Source: Moniliophthora roreri (Eukaryota; Basidiomycota; Agaricomycetes; Agaricales; Marasmiaceae). Taken from it: a stretch of DNA of 64,000 bases. This document shows, one piece after another, positions 24,403-36,127 of the stretch (positions are counted from its first letter, which is position 1; every line of letters begins with the position of its first letter). A program made the translations under genes and the position numbers. The notes beneath the pieces are model-generated. The model saw only the letters and a program-made list of their open reading frames with translations, was not told the origin of the DNA and made no database searches. The stretch spans positions 434,001 through 498,000 of the forward strand of contig LATX02000180.1 of assembly GCA_001466705.2 (NCBI GenBank), given 5' to 3'.

Positions 24403-24409
24403 TATAAAG
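24403..24409 (+). promoter_or_regulatory. TATA box of the first P450 gene
   Basis: TATAAAG lies 82 bases ahead of the ATG at 24491. Confidence 0.5.
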
Positions 24410-24490
24410 GACATCCGCAATGCAAACGATGTGTACCCGTCACCAAACGAAGAGAACAACAACATCCCCAACCGAACTAGTCGACGCGAC

Positions 24491-26595
24491 ATGGGCAACC
24501 AGTTCAGCGACCTGTACTCCACGCACACACAAGTTATCGGTGCTACCGTTGCGCTTGTATTTCTATCTGCCAAATGGATGGGGGAAAAAAAGAATTTACC
24601 ACCCGGTCCTCATGGCCTACCTATCGTCGGGAATTGGTTTGATATGCCGAAAGAGAAACCTTGGGAGGTGTATCGTGAATGGAGTAAGCTCTACGGTAAG
24701 CGTACCCCGCTTCATATCACCAGTGTACACATCTAATAATATGTAGCCTCTGATATTATCCACATGAATGTCTTTGGAACCAATATGATTATCGTAAATT
24801 CCCAGAAAGCGGCCAAGGAGATGTTTGACAAGAAATCTGCATTGTACGGGGATAGGTGAGTAGCCTTCGTGTACTGCATACTCAATAACTTATACTTCTG
24901 TCAGACCTCGTATGACTATGGTTAATGAAGTGTAAGAGGACTGCGATGCCTTTGCCCGTCTGATCCCATACTGATAGGGTCTTCAGGATGGGCCTTGATT
25001 GGCATTTCGGTTTCATGCACCAAGGTCCTACATGGACGACGCACAGGAAGATATTCAGCAAGGACTTTAATTCGGCCGTGGTCTCCAAATTCAACGCAAT
25101 TGAAGTAACGTGGAGAAATATATTCGCCAAGAACCTCTTGAATCGGCCAGAAGACTTCCTGACCCACATCCAACAGTACGAGGTGTCTTTAATCTCAGAG
25201 TACCCAGTCCAGCTGAAATTCATGACTCAGTCTAGCTAGTGGCTTAGCCTTGGAATCGACACATGGTCTTCAAGTTCAGGAGTCAGGGAAACCAGATCCT
25301 TTCATCCAAGCTGCTACCAAGGCCCTTGAAGGCCTCGCTGCTTCTGGACTTTACGGGTCTTATTTGGTTGACTTCTTTCCGTCTTGTACATCCATCACTT
25401 ATTTCTTGCCATAATGCTGCTGACTTTTCACCTAAATCAGTGAAATATGTTCCTTCTTGGGTACCTTTCTCTCCCTTCAGACAGGCTAAAGAGTGGCGTG
25501 CAGCCGTCGATATCGCAGGCACCGTGCCGTTCAGCATGGCGACCACTGCCAAGGTAGGTTCTTCTTGCACTCCAATAATCAATCCTCTTATTTTTTCATT
25601 ACTCTATACCGACAAACAGACTGGTCCATCCGTCCTTTCTGGTCTTCTTGATGGCGGTGCTTTCAAGAGGGATGACGTCCGTATGGTTACCGCGGCCATG
25701 TATGCCAACGGTTCGGCTGCAGTGAGTATCCTATCTACGCTTTCCTCCTATGTAGTAACTAATTCGGGCTCTACCGAAGACAGTGACAGCTCTGAGCTCT
25801 TTCTTTTTGGCAATGGTGCTCTATCCTGAAGTGCAAATCCGAGCTCGAAAAGAGTTGGATAACCTTCTACATGGACGTCTTCCCGAATTCTCAGATGAAA
25901 GGTCGCTTCCGTATATCAGCGCAATCGTGAAAGAAGTTTTGCGTTGGCACCCAGCTGTCCCAATGGGTATATACTACTTTCGCTACCATGCTTCCAATGG
26001 CTAAACCAGTTAAACAAACAGCGTTCCCTCATAGACTTACTTCAGATGATTCGTATAACGGCTTCGAACTCCCAGCAGGATCAGTCATTATACCAAACTC
26101 ATGGTTTGCCTCTTTATTCTCATTCAAGCTCAAGCTAATCCTAATACTCACTTTAGGGCATTATTACACGATCCGGACGTCTACGGCTCCGATGTCGATG
26201 CGTTCAATCCAGAGCGTTTCTTAACTAAGGACGGAAAGCTCAATCCAGAATTGGCGGATCAAATTGCGTTTGGATATGGCAGGCGGGTATGCCCAGCACG
26301 TCATATGGCAAGTTTTGCGTCGTTTAGTCCTTTCATTGCTAATATGTCAGTCTCATACTATCAGGCGCTTCAGACGCTTTATATCAACATCGCAACTATC
26401 TTGACAGTCTTCGAGATATCAAACTCTGGAGCTGCGCCTTCCGGAGAATATACAACAGGATTACTCAGGTGAGAGATCGTTGATTTCGACAGCCCATGAC
26501 AGGACTTATAAGTAATCTACAGTTATCCTGTACCCTTTGAATGTATCATCCGCCCGCGATCAAAGGAACACAAAGGATTGATATCCTCCCTGTAG
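24491..26595 (+). CDS. Cytochrome P450 monooxygenase (first of two)
   Basis: A multi-exon gene for a microsomal P450 of about 500 residues. The N-terminus has a single membrane anchor (VIGATVALVFLSAKWMG) and the proline hinge LPPGPHGLPIVGN. The C-terminal core is complete: ExxR helix (IVKEVLRWHPAVPM), PERF-type motif (FNPERFL) and haem-binding loop FGYGRRVCPARHMA with the cysteine ligand. Exons placed: 24491-24695, 24747-24855, 24905-24931, 24987-25175, 25231-25385, 25441-25553, 25620-25721, then from 25780; the last coding exon starts near 26522 and ends at the TAG 26593-26595. The I-helix reads MYANGSAATVTALSSF where most P450s have AG.(D/E)T, so the usual acid-alcohol pair is missing. Substrate unknown; the layout resembles the large basidiomycete CYP families for xenobiotic or secondary metabolism. 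Confidence 0.92.
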
Positions 26596-27584
26596 AGACA
26601 GTTGAAGTCATCCACTACCCGCTACGATTATCGACTTTTACCGACTCGCATTTCCTGTAGGGCCGAAGCCTTGTAGGATACTTATCTATGAAATACACGT
26701 TCTACTCCCGCTCCAATAAGAATATTCCGAACGCCACCCTCAGTTACCAGATATAGAAGTCCAGGTCACATGGATGAGGGCTTGCTGGACCCCGGTCTTA
26801 CCCCTCTTCTAACTCTCGGTTGTTCTTGACACTCACCCAATACATTTCTAAGGACATTCATGTTTGCTGTACGATTGATAAACGGCGGTGATGACTGAAT
26901 GGGCTTTCTGCTACAAACACCAACTCGCCATTGAACGAGCTGGACAGGTAAATCATCCCAAAACTTCCAAACGAGACCTCGACGCTCAACATTTATCACG
27001 ATCTTTGAATTTATGAAACACCGTTCTTGAGGCAACATGAATGCTGAGGAGCATCAAAACTTGTTCAAAGTTCGGGAAGCAATTTGGTAAGTGAGGTTTT
27101 CGATATCAAGGACCTCAACCATTCATATGGGGTCAGCATGGAGACTGAATTGTCCCCTAGGGCTCAAGTCCACTTGGCCTTGGTGCAATGTGATTTAGCT
27201 TTAGAATTGGATATCGCTGATCAGAAAAGTTCGGAATTGCGCCAACATGTCATACAGTTGCGTTTACGGACCTTGGCCAGCATTCTACCTGTTCATTCCA
27301 CTCAAATCGGCTCATGAATCTTCTTATACGGTTCGTCCGGCCGCATTCTGTAGAGATATAATTGTCTTATAGCCCAATATTGTTCCTATTCGGTACAGAT
27401 TCTCCTTCATTTTTCGTGGTGTTTGACTCTTCTCAAGAACACGTTGTGCAATATGGGTTGCAAATGGCATCAGCGTAACAAGTTCCTTAAGGAACGGAAC
27501 GTCATCAAAAAAGAGTTCTCTGATCCATATAAAACCATCTTCGGAGCAGGTATAGGGTTCAGGCCTTATCTCTCCCACTTTGTC
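26596..27584. other. Intergenic region between P450 and permease genes
   Basis: About 1 kb with no supported gene. A 77-codon frame at 27084-27317 (containing LALVQCDLALELDIADQ) looks coding-like in composition, but it has no recognisable family or partner exon. The frames on the minus strand are shadows. Confidence 0.45.
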
Positions 27585-29984
27585 ATGAGTGAATCCAGAC
27601 AGATAATCGCTTACGACCTTGAAGATAAGAAGGTATTGGGGGAGACCACGACGGAGGACGGGAACTCGACTCATGACGGCTTGATACTTGGTGCCCCCAC
27701 TGAACAGGTCAGCCCTCTGGGATACCATGTCGACTGGTTAGCAGTCATTTTCTTGGTATGTTTATGGTCCTTGACTCTTGCAATCTTCTCAGACTGCATC
27801 GCATAGAACGTCAGTAAAATGATCGGTACAGGAGTTTTCACTACTCGTACGCCAACGGGAACTCTTTGTTTATTTCATAAAATGATGTCTTGTTACAGCG
27901 GGCTCCATCCTCAAAGGCGTCGGGTCTGTGGGACTTAGTCTCATTTATTGGGTGATAGGATTCCTCTTCGCAGCGTGTACGTAATTCCAGTGATCTGACG
28001 GGTTCATTCTGTTGATTTTCTATCCTTAGCTTTCCTATCGGTATACCTTGAGTACCTGTCGTATTACCCACGTCGTTCCGGAGCTGAAGTGGCGTACTTG
28101 GAGAAGGCATTTCATGGCTCTCGTCGTTGCTCGCTCAGTGTCTAAGACAGGTGCTTTCAGGCTTATCCCCGCCCACGTTTTTTCTTGCCTACGACCTTCG
28201 CTGTACAAACAGTGTTACTATCGTTTAGCAGTAGTAATGCAATCGGTCAGCATGACAACCAATATCATATTGGGTTACTGATTGACTTGGAATTCCATTC
28301 AGTGCTCGCAAAGTATCTGCTGACTGCGGCCGGAGCAGAGCTCACAGACTGGAATGTTCGGGGCGTAGCCATAGGTGCCTATACCGTTGTCATTTTGAGT
28401 GAGTCCTACACCAAACCCTTTCATTTTAGAGAATTAAACCCTTTTTCGCAGTTTGTGGTGCGAGTACAAGATGGGCTCTTCGGCTGTCGAATTTTATTGG
28501 AATTGTCAAAGTACTCCTACTCGTATTGTGAGTGAACCTTTCGTCCATCTCGGTACGCGCCAATAACCGCGAGTTCAAAGTGTGGCTATCACCGGACTTG
28601 TCGTGTTGGGCGGGAATACGCCGGTCGAAAACCCGGGTGCAAATTTCAAGGATGCATTTGCTGGTACCTCGAGTAGTGCAAATGGGTTGGCGAATGCTCT
28701 CGTCAAGGTTAACTTCGCCTATGGCGGGTTTGAAGTAAGTCTTCTGATCTTGTCCCTTCACTGTATCGCTGTATCACTTATCATTCTTGACAATGCAGAA
28801 TGCTTTCAGTGTAGCAAATGAAATCAAGGTAAAACTTATAAGGTCGCAGGGCTACTAGTGGACCTGACAATCTCGAGTGACCAGAGCCCAGTGAAGACGA
28901 TAAAGAGATTCGCTCCGGTCTCGTTGGGGCTGGTATTCGTGCTATACTTCTTGGCGAATATAGCCTATTTTGCCTCAGGTATGCCGCAGAACCCATCGCA
29001 CCTTATATCAAGAACTGAATAAACGACATACTCTCGATTCTGTAGTGCCGAAAGCGGAGATTGTCACATCCAAGGAGTTGACCGCGAGTCTGTTCTTTGC
29101 CGCCGTATTTAGGACTCCAAAGGCTATTATAGCACTAAACGTCATGATCGCGGTCAGCGCTTTTGGTATGCTCTTAGCCACTGCAATCGGAGCTTCCAGA
29201 ATAGTTAGGGAGTGTGGTCGGTGAGTTGCGTCGATCTCAATACTCCACCAAGTAACGAATTTGTAACAGACAAGGAGTACTACCGTTCCCCCGCGTGTGG
29301 GCGTCCACGCGACCTTTCAATACTCCGCTCGCCCCGCTGCTCCTCAAGTATGTCCTTACCATTATCATCATAATTGGTCCGCCTCAAGGGGACGCTTTCA
29401 ACTTCAGTAAGCGTGTTTCATGATCTCCTTATACCGTTTCTCACTGTGTGATAGTTGTCGATCTCCAAAGTTACCCAGCCAATGTATTCAATTTCTTGTT
29501 GGTCATCGGTTTGTTTCTGGTCCGTCGGAGACGTCTGGCAGCTGGCTGCGGTCGCCCCGAGTTCCGCGCCTGGAACTTGATACTGCTCTTTGCGTTAGCA
29601 GTCAGTGTGTACTTGTTGGTTCTTCCCTGGGTACCGCCAGAAGGAGGAATCTATGCCGGTGATGTCAGTTTCTTTTATGCGACTTATTGCATCGTAGGTA
29701 TTGGCTTGTAAGTCTCCTGCTGCTCAAATTTGTGAGTCCATTATGCTCATATAGTGGGGAATAGTTTGGCGCTTTCCGGACTTGCCTATCTTTTGTGGAT
29801 TGTCGTGCTACCAAGATTAGGAGGTTACCACGTTCGGCAGGTGGTAGATGTTCTGGATGACGGTGCCCAGACTCTCCGCGTAGTCAAGGTACCTAACTCA
29901 GAAATTGCTCACTGGGATGCGACTCACGATGAACACGGAGCGGTGATCGAAGGGAGACATCAGAACAGCTCGCTGGAGAAGTGA
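27585..29984 (+). CDS. Amino acid permease, high-affinity methionine permease type
   Basis: A multi-exon APC-superfamily transporter related to yeast Mup1/Mup3 (LAT type), which import methionine and related amino acids across the plasma membrane. After a hydrophilic N-terminus starting at the ATG 27585, the first span carries the family signature NVSKMIGTGVFTTPGSIL; then come GLSLIYWVIGFLFAASFLS, YLEYLSYYPRRSGAEVAYLE, LPTTFAVQTVLLSFSSSNAI, and the FENAFSVANEIK segment before TIKRFAPVSL. Further spans include LFLVRRRRLAAG-flanked helices and GVGIGL..LSGLAYLLWIVVLPRLGGY. The tail is hydrophilic and ends at the TGA 29982-29984. About ten introns interrupt the gene. The borders were followed by frame and motif; the frame can be kept open throughout. 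Confidence 0.88.
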
Positions 29985-30623
29985 AGTGAAGGTCGAGGCT
30001 TGTCTGCTCTTTGTATTGTTTATGAAAAGCCCACGAACTCACTACGACGACACATACGGGCGTATCCTGTACGTACAAGATATGCATGTAGACACACCGA
30101 CGCACCAAAACAACGTGTAAGGTTTTATCTCAGCTCAGTAGATAGACGAACCATTGCTGGTGTACACAGGAGGTCAGATCTTTGCCTTGGGGTCGCGGAT
30201 CATGATCGCATTTTTGAGGTGAGCAATCATTGTGCGCTGTAAGAACCACTGTTCGAGGATCTTTCCGTAGCCTTCCATTCATGAATGGTACTGCGATGGT
30301 GATTCTATTATTGAAGAATACTTGCTAGAATTTCCCGTTAATCGCTTACCTTAGTACCCGGTAGAGCGAGCCACAGAAGTTAGGCAGTCATGAACGCATG
30401 ATCTCTTATCAGTACGGTAAACGTCCTGAAAAGTCGAAGCCTTTGAAGTGCTGAAACAGACTTTGTGGAACACAAAAGCATGTAAGATGTGTGTGTTGTA
30501 AAAAGCTTGCGTCCAGCTTGCATCGCTGCGCATGCGTATGCATCAGGGTCCTGTTCGGTCGTGGGGCTTTCGTTTTGGGGCATTTTTTATGTTCCCACGC
30601 TCTTGGCCTGCCTTTTCTCCACG
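29985..30623. other. Intergenic region between permease and PAQR genes
   Basis: No supported gene; short frames on both strands only. It contains the permease 3' UTR and the PAQR upstream region. Confidence 0.5.
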
Positions 30624-31902
30624 ATGATACGACGCAGTGTCAAGTCTTTCAGCGCCAACGGACAGCCGGAATGTAAAGGATCTGCATCGACTAATGCAGA
30701 ATATGCTTCAAGAACCATCACGTTTGACGAACTTGCGGAATGGCAGAAAGACAACGAGTTCATTCTGTCTGGTTATAGAAGGTGCGCTTGCTATCTCATC
30801 TGTTTCCAATTCTGAATGCTCACCGCACACCGTACAGGGTTCAAAACGAGTGGAAAGGTTGCTTACACTCCATCTATGCATGTTTGTCTCTACATTTTGG
30901 AAATATTTGGATTTCTGCTGATTGGATTCGTGCTGACTGAATTCGACTCATGTAAAGACTTACACAACGAAACAGGTGCGTGAGTTGAATACCTTGCATT
31001 TTATTTCCGCTGAATCTCGCACATCTCTATAGTGAATATTCACAGCCATCTTTGGGGCGCTATTGCATTCTGTTACCTGCTTATGAACGCGCAATCAATT
31101 CACTTGAGAAAATATCCTACTGCTTGGATGGATTTTGCCATGTTTTCGGTGTTTCTGATCTCTGCAATCCTGTGTCTTTTGTGTAGTGCAATATTTCACA
31201 CTTCCACCTGCCACTCCAAGGAGGTTGGTCTTTTCAAACGCGGGTCTCCGGAACATTACTGATGCAAAGGTATCTGTAACAGGTATCTTCTCGTTGCCAT
31301 GCATTTGATTATTCGGGTATCATAATCCTCACAGTGGGATCTTTCTATCCTTGCCTTTACTATGGATTCTTTTGTGAGCCATTTTTCCAAGTCGGATACA
31401 TTACGTCTATCACTCTGGTCGGTCTTGGTGTGTGCCCTCCAGTCGAAACATCCTCAGACCTGACCACTTTCTAACAGGTGCAGCCTATATCGTACTCAAT
31501 CCGGAGTATGCGAAGCCAACACATCGGGGGGCACGGACAAAAGTTTTTATCGCTCTTGGCTTAAGCGCTATTGTCCCCGTCGCGCATTGGGGTTTTATAC
31601 ACGGAGGAACAAAGATGTACACAGAAATGGGCTTCAAGTGGTTGTTAATCTCGGGATGTCTTTACATCAGCGGTGCATTGATCTAGTATGTCTATCTGTC
31701 ATCTGCAGCCCGGACACTGCCTAATACGTCACTCAGTGCGAACCGCGTTCCGGAGCGTTTTTATCCTGGTCGCTTTGATCTTTTCTTTGCATCGCACCAG
31801 ATATTCCATGTCTGCGTAATCATGGCCGCTCTCGCACATTACAACTCAATATTAATCGCCCTTGAGCACACCTACACTCGCTCAGAGTGCACCTTGTTTT
31901 AA
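30624..31902 (+). CDS. PAQR (adiponectin receptor / haemolysin III-like) membrane protein
   Basis: Seven exons (30624-30781, 30838-30881, 30958-30975, 31033-31223, 31283-31427, 31478-31685, 31737-31902) sum in frame to about 309 residues. The family is related to yeast Izh proteins and adiponectin receptors, seven-span proteins with a zinc-dependent ceramidase-like site. Hallmarks are visible: FILSGYRR at the N-terminus, HNETVNIHSHLWGA at the first span, SAIFHTSTCHS, FDYSGIIILTVGSFYPCLYYGF, and the zinc-binding C-terminal HQIFHVCVIMAALAHY. The third exon is only 18 nt and encodes LHNET. The cellular role in this fungus cannot be told from sequence; sterol or zinc homeostasis is the usual association. 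Confidence 0.92.
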
Positions 31903-32745
31903 TGCCGTGCGTGTAACGCCACCGTTCCGTCTGTCTGCAGGTCTGATAATGATATCTCATCCACAGTATACACGCATCCCCGTCTCGGTGAGTCAGCCCA
32001 TTGGTCTCTATCTGCATCTTATGTTCCGGTGCTGACTGGGAGATTGCAGAGCTCACTGTTTGTTTTTGTTCACTACGTGAATGCACGTGAACACAGTACA
32101 ACCTCAATTGTAATAAATTCGGTGCCGTTAGAGCCTCATCAGACAACGTGCCTGCCTTTTGTTCGTTATCGCTTCGAGAAAACTGGGATATTCATGCTCC
32201 GTCATTTGTACCGTGTTGCATCGCTTGCATCGCTTGAAGGGCCTGGCGTGCGTTGCTGCTACCCCGAGCATCGATCCCTGGATACATGAAATGATACTGC
32301 AGTGCAGGCGAAGCAACGGTGTAAATCCTGTAGCCTTGGAATGGTTGTGGTACGTCAAACATGGTGCCAGCATCATACTTGCCATATATTGATACCGTTC
32401 TTCTAAGAAAAGAAACACAATCTGTTCAGGGATGAAGCCAAGCTCAGTTGCGAGCAGTTCGAAGATGGAAGTCGTCGATCATGCGCTTCAAAGTATCCTT
32501 GGAATGAATCCGGAGGAGAACCCACTGTTCCCACGTGTTGCCAATGCCGGAATCCCTTACCACCATTCATTTCGGCCCCGACTCAACGTACACCAGATCT
32601 AAGACACCGCGTCAAGATTTGTACCCTGATCCTTGCACCTCTGCCTGATTCCCGTCGCAGCAGGCATGTTATGATTGTGCCTACAGGTAATTTGTGCCGC
32701 AGATTTCAGGTGCTTCTTATTATCTTATTTATCCCGACCGACAGG
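31903..32745. other. Intergenic region between PAQR and second P450 genes
   Basis: About 0.85 kb with no supported gene. Minor open frames occur on both strands without motifs. Confidence 0.5.
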
Positions 32746-32753
32746 TATAAAAA
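32746..32753 (+). promoter_or_regulatory. TATA box of the second P450 gene
   Basis: TATAAAAA lies 104 bases upstream of the ATG at 32857. Confidence 0.5.
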
Positions 32754-32856
32754 TGACGCCCTCCACTCTGTTGAGTGGTGATTCCACATACCCACACACA
32801 CTCCTTCCTAAGCCCTTCCAGGCCGGGCCACCCCTTGACTTTGCATCACAGTTGCC

Positions 32857-34794
32857 ATGCCCTACTCAGTAGGCTTGCAGGCTGCCGCCGCGGCGCTTCT
32901 CGGCGCCGGCGTTCCTGTTATTTTCACCACTGCTATCGTATTATTCCTTCTCATCGTATCTATTGCCTCCTCCTTCCAAAAAGACCCAGTCGATGCTCCA
33001 ACGTCACTTCCAGCTCACTCACTCCTTGCAATTGTACCGTTCTTTCGTCGAAGATATGATTTCCTCAACTGGGGCTTCCAAGCTACTGGGCATTCGATCT
33101 TTCAGTTTAACCTGTTACGGGTAAGTGTGAGCCATGTCTCCCAATATTGAACTTACCATTCTTCTGTGGCAGAACAAAGTAATCGTCGTATCTGGGGAAT
33201 CTGCGAGACAGACGTTCTTTTCTGCAAAGCATCTCGACCTCACGGAAGGATTCAAAATACTATCAGGCGCCGTATGTCAATTTTAAGGTCCTCGTCATTG
33301 ATCTATCATCGATGTGCCGCCCTTTTCCCGCAGATTCCCATGGTCCGAGGCGTCACTTCTGATCTACAGACCAAACGGATCGCGCTGATCCACAAACGTC
33401 TTGCATCTGTACAAAAGAACGAGCAATTGAGCACCCGTGAGTATCCTTAGTTGCTTCATAACTTTCCTCGACGCTGATAGCCCCGCGTGTCTCAGTCATC
33501 CCGATAATTCTGGCGGATTGTCGGCGAATGATGGACTCTTGGGGACCTTCTGGCGCCTTTGATCCGTTTGAGAGCGTGTACGAGGTAAGTATTATGTCTT
33601 TTTCCCTTGACATCGAGGGATCTCACGCCCACGAGCAGCTCGTTTTTCAAACCACGGTTCGAACGCTCTCCTGTTCTGAAATTTCAGACGATCCAGTTTT
33701 GGTAGCTCGTCTAAAGAGGCTCTACGATAAGCTTGACACCGGGACGACGCCCGCAACCGTTCTACTGCCATGGCTGCCGACACCCGCTATGTTACAAAAG
33801 CTGTGGGCAACGAAAGACATTTATGACATTGTCGTCGCTGCCATCAAAGCCAGAGAACAGAGCGGGGTAACAAGGAACGACACCCTACAGATGCTCTTAG
33901 ATAACCAGGACGAGAAACTAGTCATTGTTGGCGTGAGCGCTCCATTTTGTTAACGTTGACTCCTTGTCTGAATCATTAATGATCATGGCAGTTCATCATG
34001 GGCTTACTGATAGCTGGTGCTCGGGCGACCGGGACAACAGGTAAGCAGTATCTCCTAATCTATCCTTTTCTTTGCATTCCTCCGAGTACTGACTGTTGGA
34101 CGTTGGTGTTTTAGCATGCTGGTTGCTCACATTTTTGGGCGGACACCCCGAATGGCGTGCGAGAGTCAAGGCGGAAGTGGAGGGTCTTGTTGATTCTACG
34201 TTCTTACCTGCCTCAAAGGATGCCTCAAGGCTATCCTCTCGCCTTTCCATGCTATCGCTTGAAACATGGGAATCTCAGATGCCTGTCTTAGATTCTTTGA
34301 TCAGAGAAACGCTCAGGGTTGCCCAACCGCACACTGCTATGCGTCGAAATCTTGGTCCCGAGCTGTACATCGATGGCAAGGTCATCCCACGAGATGCCTA
34401 TGTCGTCTACCCGTTCAGCGACGTACACCTCGATCCTGATCTCTATCCTGACCCCTGGAAATTCGATCCTGGCAGACCGGCATTTGAAGGCAAGTCTCCT
34501 TATAGTTACGTTGGTTGGGGGGGAGGTACGCAATTCTCTTAGGTTCCATTTTTTCCGGTTTCTAACCTCTTTTCCTTGTTGCTAGGTAAAACCATCTGCC
34601 TCGGACAACGATTAGCAAAAATTGAGCTTAAGCTCATCACCGCCATGTTTGTGCTAGGCTTCGACCACCACGTTGTGGACGGCTATGGAAAACCCGCGGA
34701 TCCGCTGCCAACTCCAAATTGGAATGATATTCTCTTGTGCAGACCGCCACAAGCATTTGGCTTGAAATACGAGCGCACGAATATGACCCTTTGA
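32857..34794 (+). CDS. Cytochrome P450 monooxygenase (second, divergent haem loop)
   Basis: A multi-exon gene of about 500 residues. The N-terminus has a hydrophobic anchor (VPVIFTTAIVLFLLIVSIAS). Later motifs are FIMGLLIAGARATGTTACWL (I-helix region), ExxR in DSLIRETLRVAQPHTAMRR, a P-rich FSDVHLDPDLYPDPWKFDPGR segment, and the haem loop YVGWGGGKTICLGQRLAKIE. The loop has tryptophan where the classic FxxGxxxCxG has phenylalanine, but the cysteine and following glycine are present. This WG.G...C.G form is one I associate with fungal CYP6001-like and related families; the family assignment is a guess. The first exon is 32857-33120 and the last coding exon ends at 34794. It is not related closely to the P450 at 24.5 kb. 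Confidence 0.9.
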
Positions 34795-35381
34795 ACGCAT
34801 GTCTGGCTGCGCGCCTACTGTCTTTGACTGCTGCTTCGTTATTTATTTTCAGATCTAGACCAACCTTACGTTTCTATTCGCATGTGTCGCAGCCGCAATC
34901 GGCGAGCAGTGTTCGGGTCCTGGACGACCAACTTATGTTATTATGACGGACGAGATGGAGGTTTTTTGGAACATTATTACCCACATGCACGGACAACAAG
35001 TATTTATTCTTTTTTATATTTCTTGCTTGCAGCATGTAACGCATACCACTTCCATTCATTTTCTGTACATATCATAGTAATCAACTGTAGCTATCATCTT
35101 GTAGTACAAATGCATATGCTTGTCTTGGAATTGTCATGTCTGTGCCAAAACTTCGCAAAAATTAATGCGGCCTGTCGGAGCATAATTTGTTAAGAAATGG
35201 AGAGTCGCCACCAGCAGGGACGAGGCAAGGACGCGTCGAAAAAACGCGTCAATGTGGAGTAAACGTGGGTAGCTCTAACGGATTATTGAAGAGAGGATCA
35301 ACATCGGCCATGGATTCGATGGAGAACGTATACAGTTAGAAAGAAAGGTGACCAGAAACGGTATATATGTATAGGATGCAG
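34795..35381. other. Intergenic region, convergent 3' ends
   Basis: AT-rich sequence between the convergent P450 and RRG9-like genes, with no supported gene. It should contain both terminators. Confidence 0.5.
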
Positions 35382-35981
35382 TTACTGAAAAGTAAATCTG
35401 TCCTTTGAGTTGACTCCGAGCGTCCGTCCTGTCCTTGCCTCTGTCAACTTGTCGGCTTCCATTCTCTCCTTCAACCTCTCCTTCAGACGATTGAGCGTCG
35501 TGTACTGTCTGTCCCTCTCAGCCAACTTCTCCCTCTTCTCCTTCGGCTGCTGCCATTTGCTCTTCAGGATTCTCCTGACCGCTTCCGGACTGATCCTGAA
35601 TTTCTCCGCCAAAACTGGAGTCGAGAACTTCTGTTTGTCCAGGTGGTGCAACTCCCGAAGCCCCTCCATGGCTTCACGACTCAATTTCTTTGGTGGATTC
35701 CAGCCATCTGGGAAATCCTTCTGCATTGCGTCCCGATGTATTTTGAATTGGGTAGGAGTAGGAGTTTTCGAGGGTTTTCTGCGATGTAATGGAATGGGAT
35801 TCGGCAGCGTTCTATTAACGGCATCGTTATCTTCGGACAAGTCGACTGGAGAATCGTCGTCGTCGAGTATAGATTTGGGAGGGGTTGTGATTGGGCTATT
35901 GCGCCATTTTTGAAGAAACTCTGCAGACGAAGAGATGGAATAGAAGCGGTGTAGTGCAAGCCTCTGGCAGACAGATTTCAT
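35382..35981 (-). CDS. RRG9: Mitochondrial Rrg9/neugrin-domain protein, single exon
   Basis: A continuous 199-residue frame. The N-terminus is rich in Arg, Ser and hydrophobic residues without acids (MKSVCQRLALHRFYSISSS), as in mitochondrial presequences. The C-terminal half contains the neugrin/Rrg9 helix-turn-helix core: KLSREAMEGLRELHHLDKQK, FSTPVLAEKFRISPEAVRRI and LKSKWQQ. In yeast, Rrg9 is needed for mitochondrial genome maintenance and respiratory growth; mammalian neugrin works on mitochondrial 16S rRNA. The gene is unusual for the window in lacking introns. It is divergent from the coactosin-like gene across 146 bases. Confidence 0.9.
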   Translation of the reverse strand: MKSVCQRLALHRFYSISSSAEFLQKWRNSPITTPPKSILDDDDSPVDLSEDNDAVNRTLPNPIPLHRRKPSKTPTPTQFKIHRDAMQKDFPDGWNPPKKLSREAMEGLRELHHLDKQKFSTPVLAEKFRISPEAVRRILKSKWQQPKEKREKLAERDRQYTTLNRLKERLKERMEADKLTEARTGRTLGVNSKDRFTFQ

Positions 35982-36127
35982 GGTCGTGGGCGTTTCCTTT
36001 CTCGAGTACTGGTCTTATGTAAGGATGCCTGCCAACGACCATCAATTAAGCGCGCGGTGTTGGTCGCTGTCTACAACCGCCAACACATCATTTAATCTTC
36101 CTGTCTTTTCTGTCGTCCTCCTCTCAA
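35982..36127. promoter_or_regulatory. Bidirectional promoter RRG9 / coactosin-like
   Basis: The 146 bases between the two divergent ATGs are the only space for both promoters. A CT-rich run (TTTTCTGTCGTCCTCCTCTC) precedes the coactosin-like start. Confidence 0.55.

Noticed and set aside
26766..27317. Small frames of 77-90 codons before the permease gene
   Set aside because: No motif, no matching splice sites, and no reading-frame continuity with the permease.
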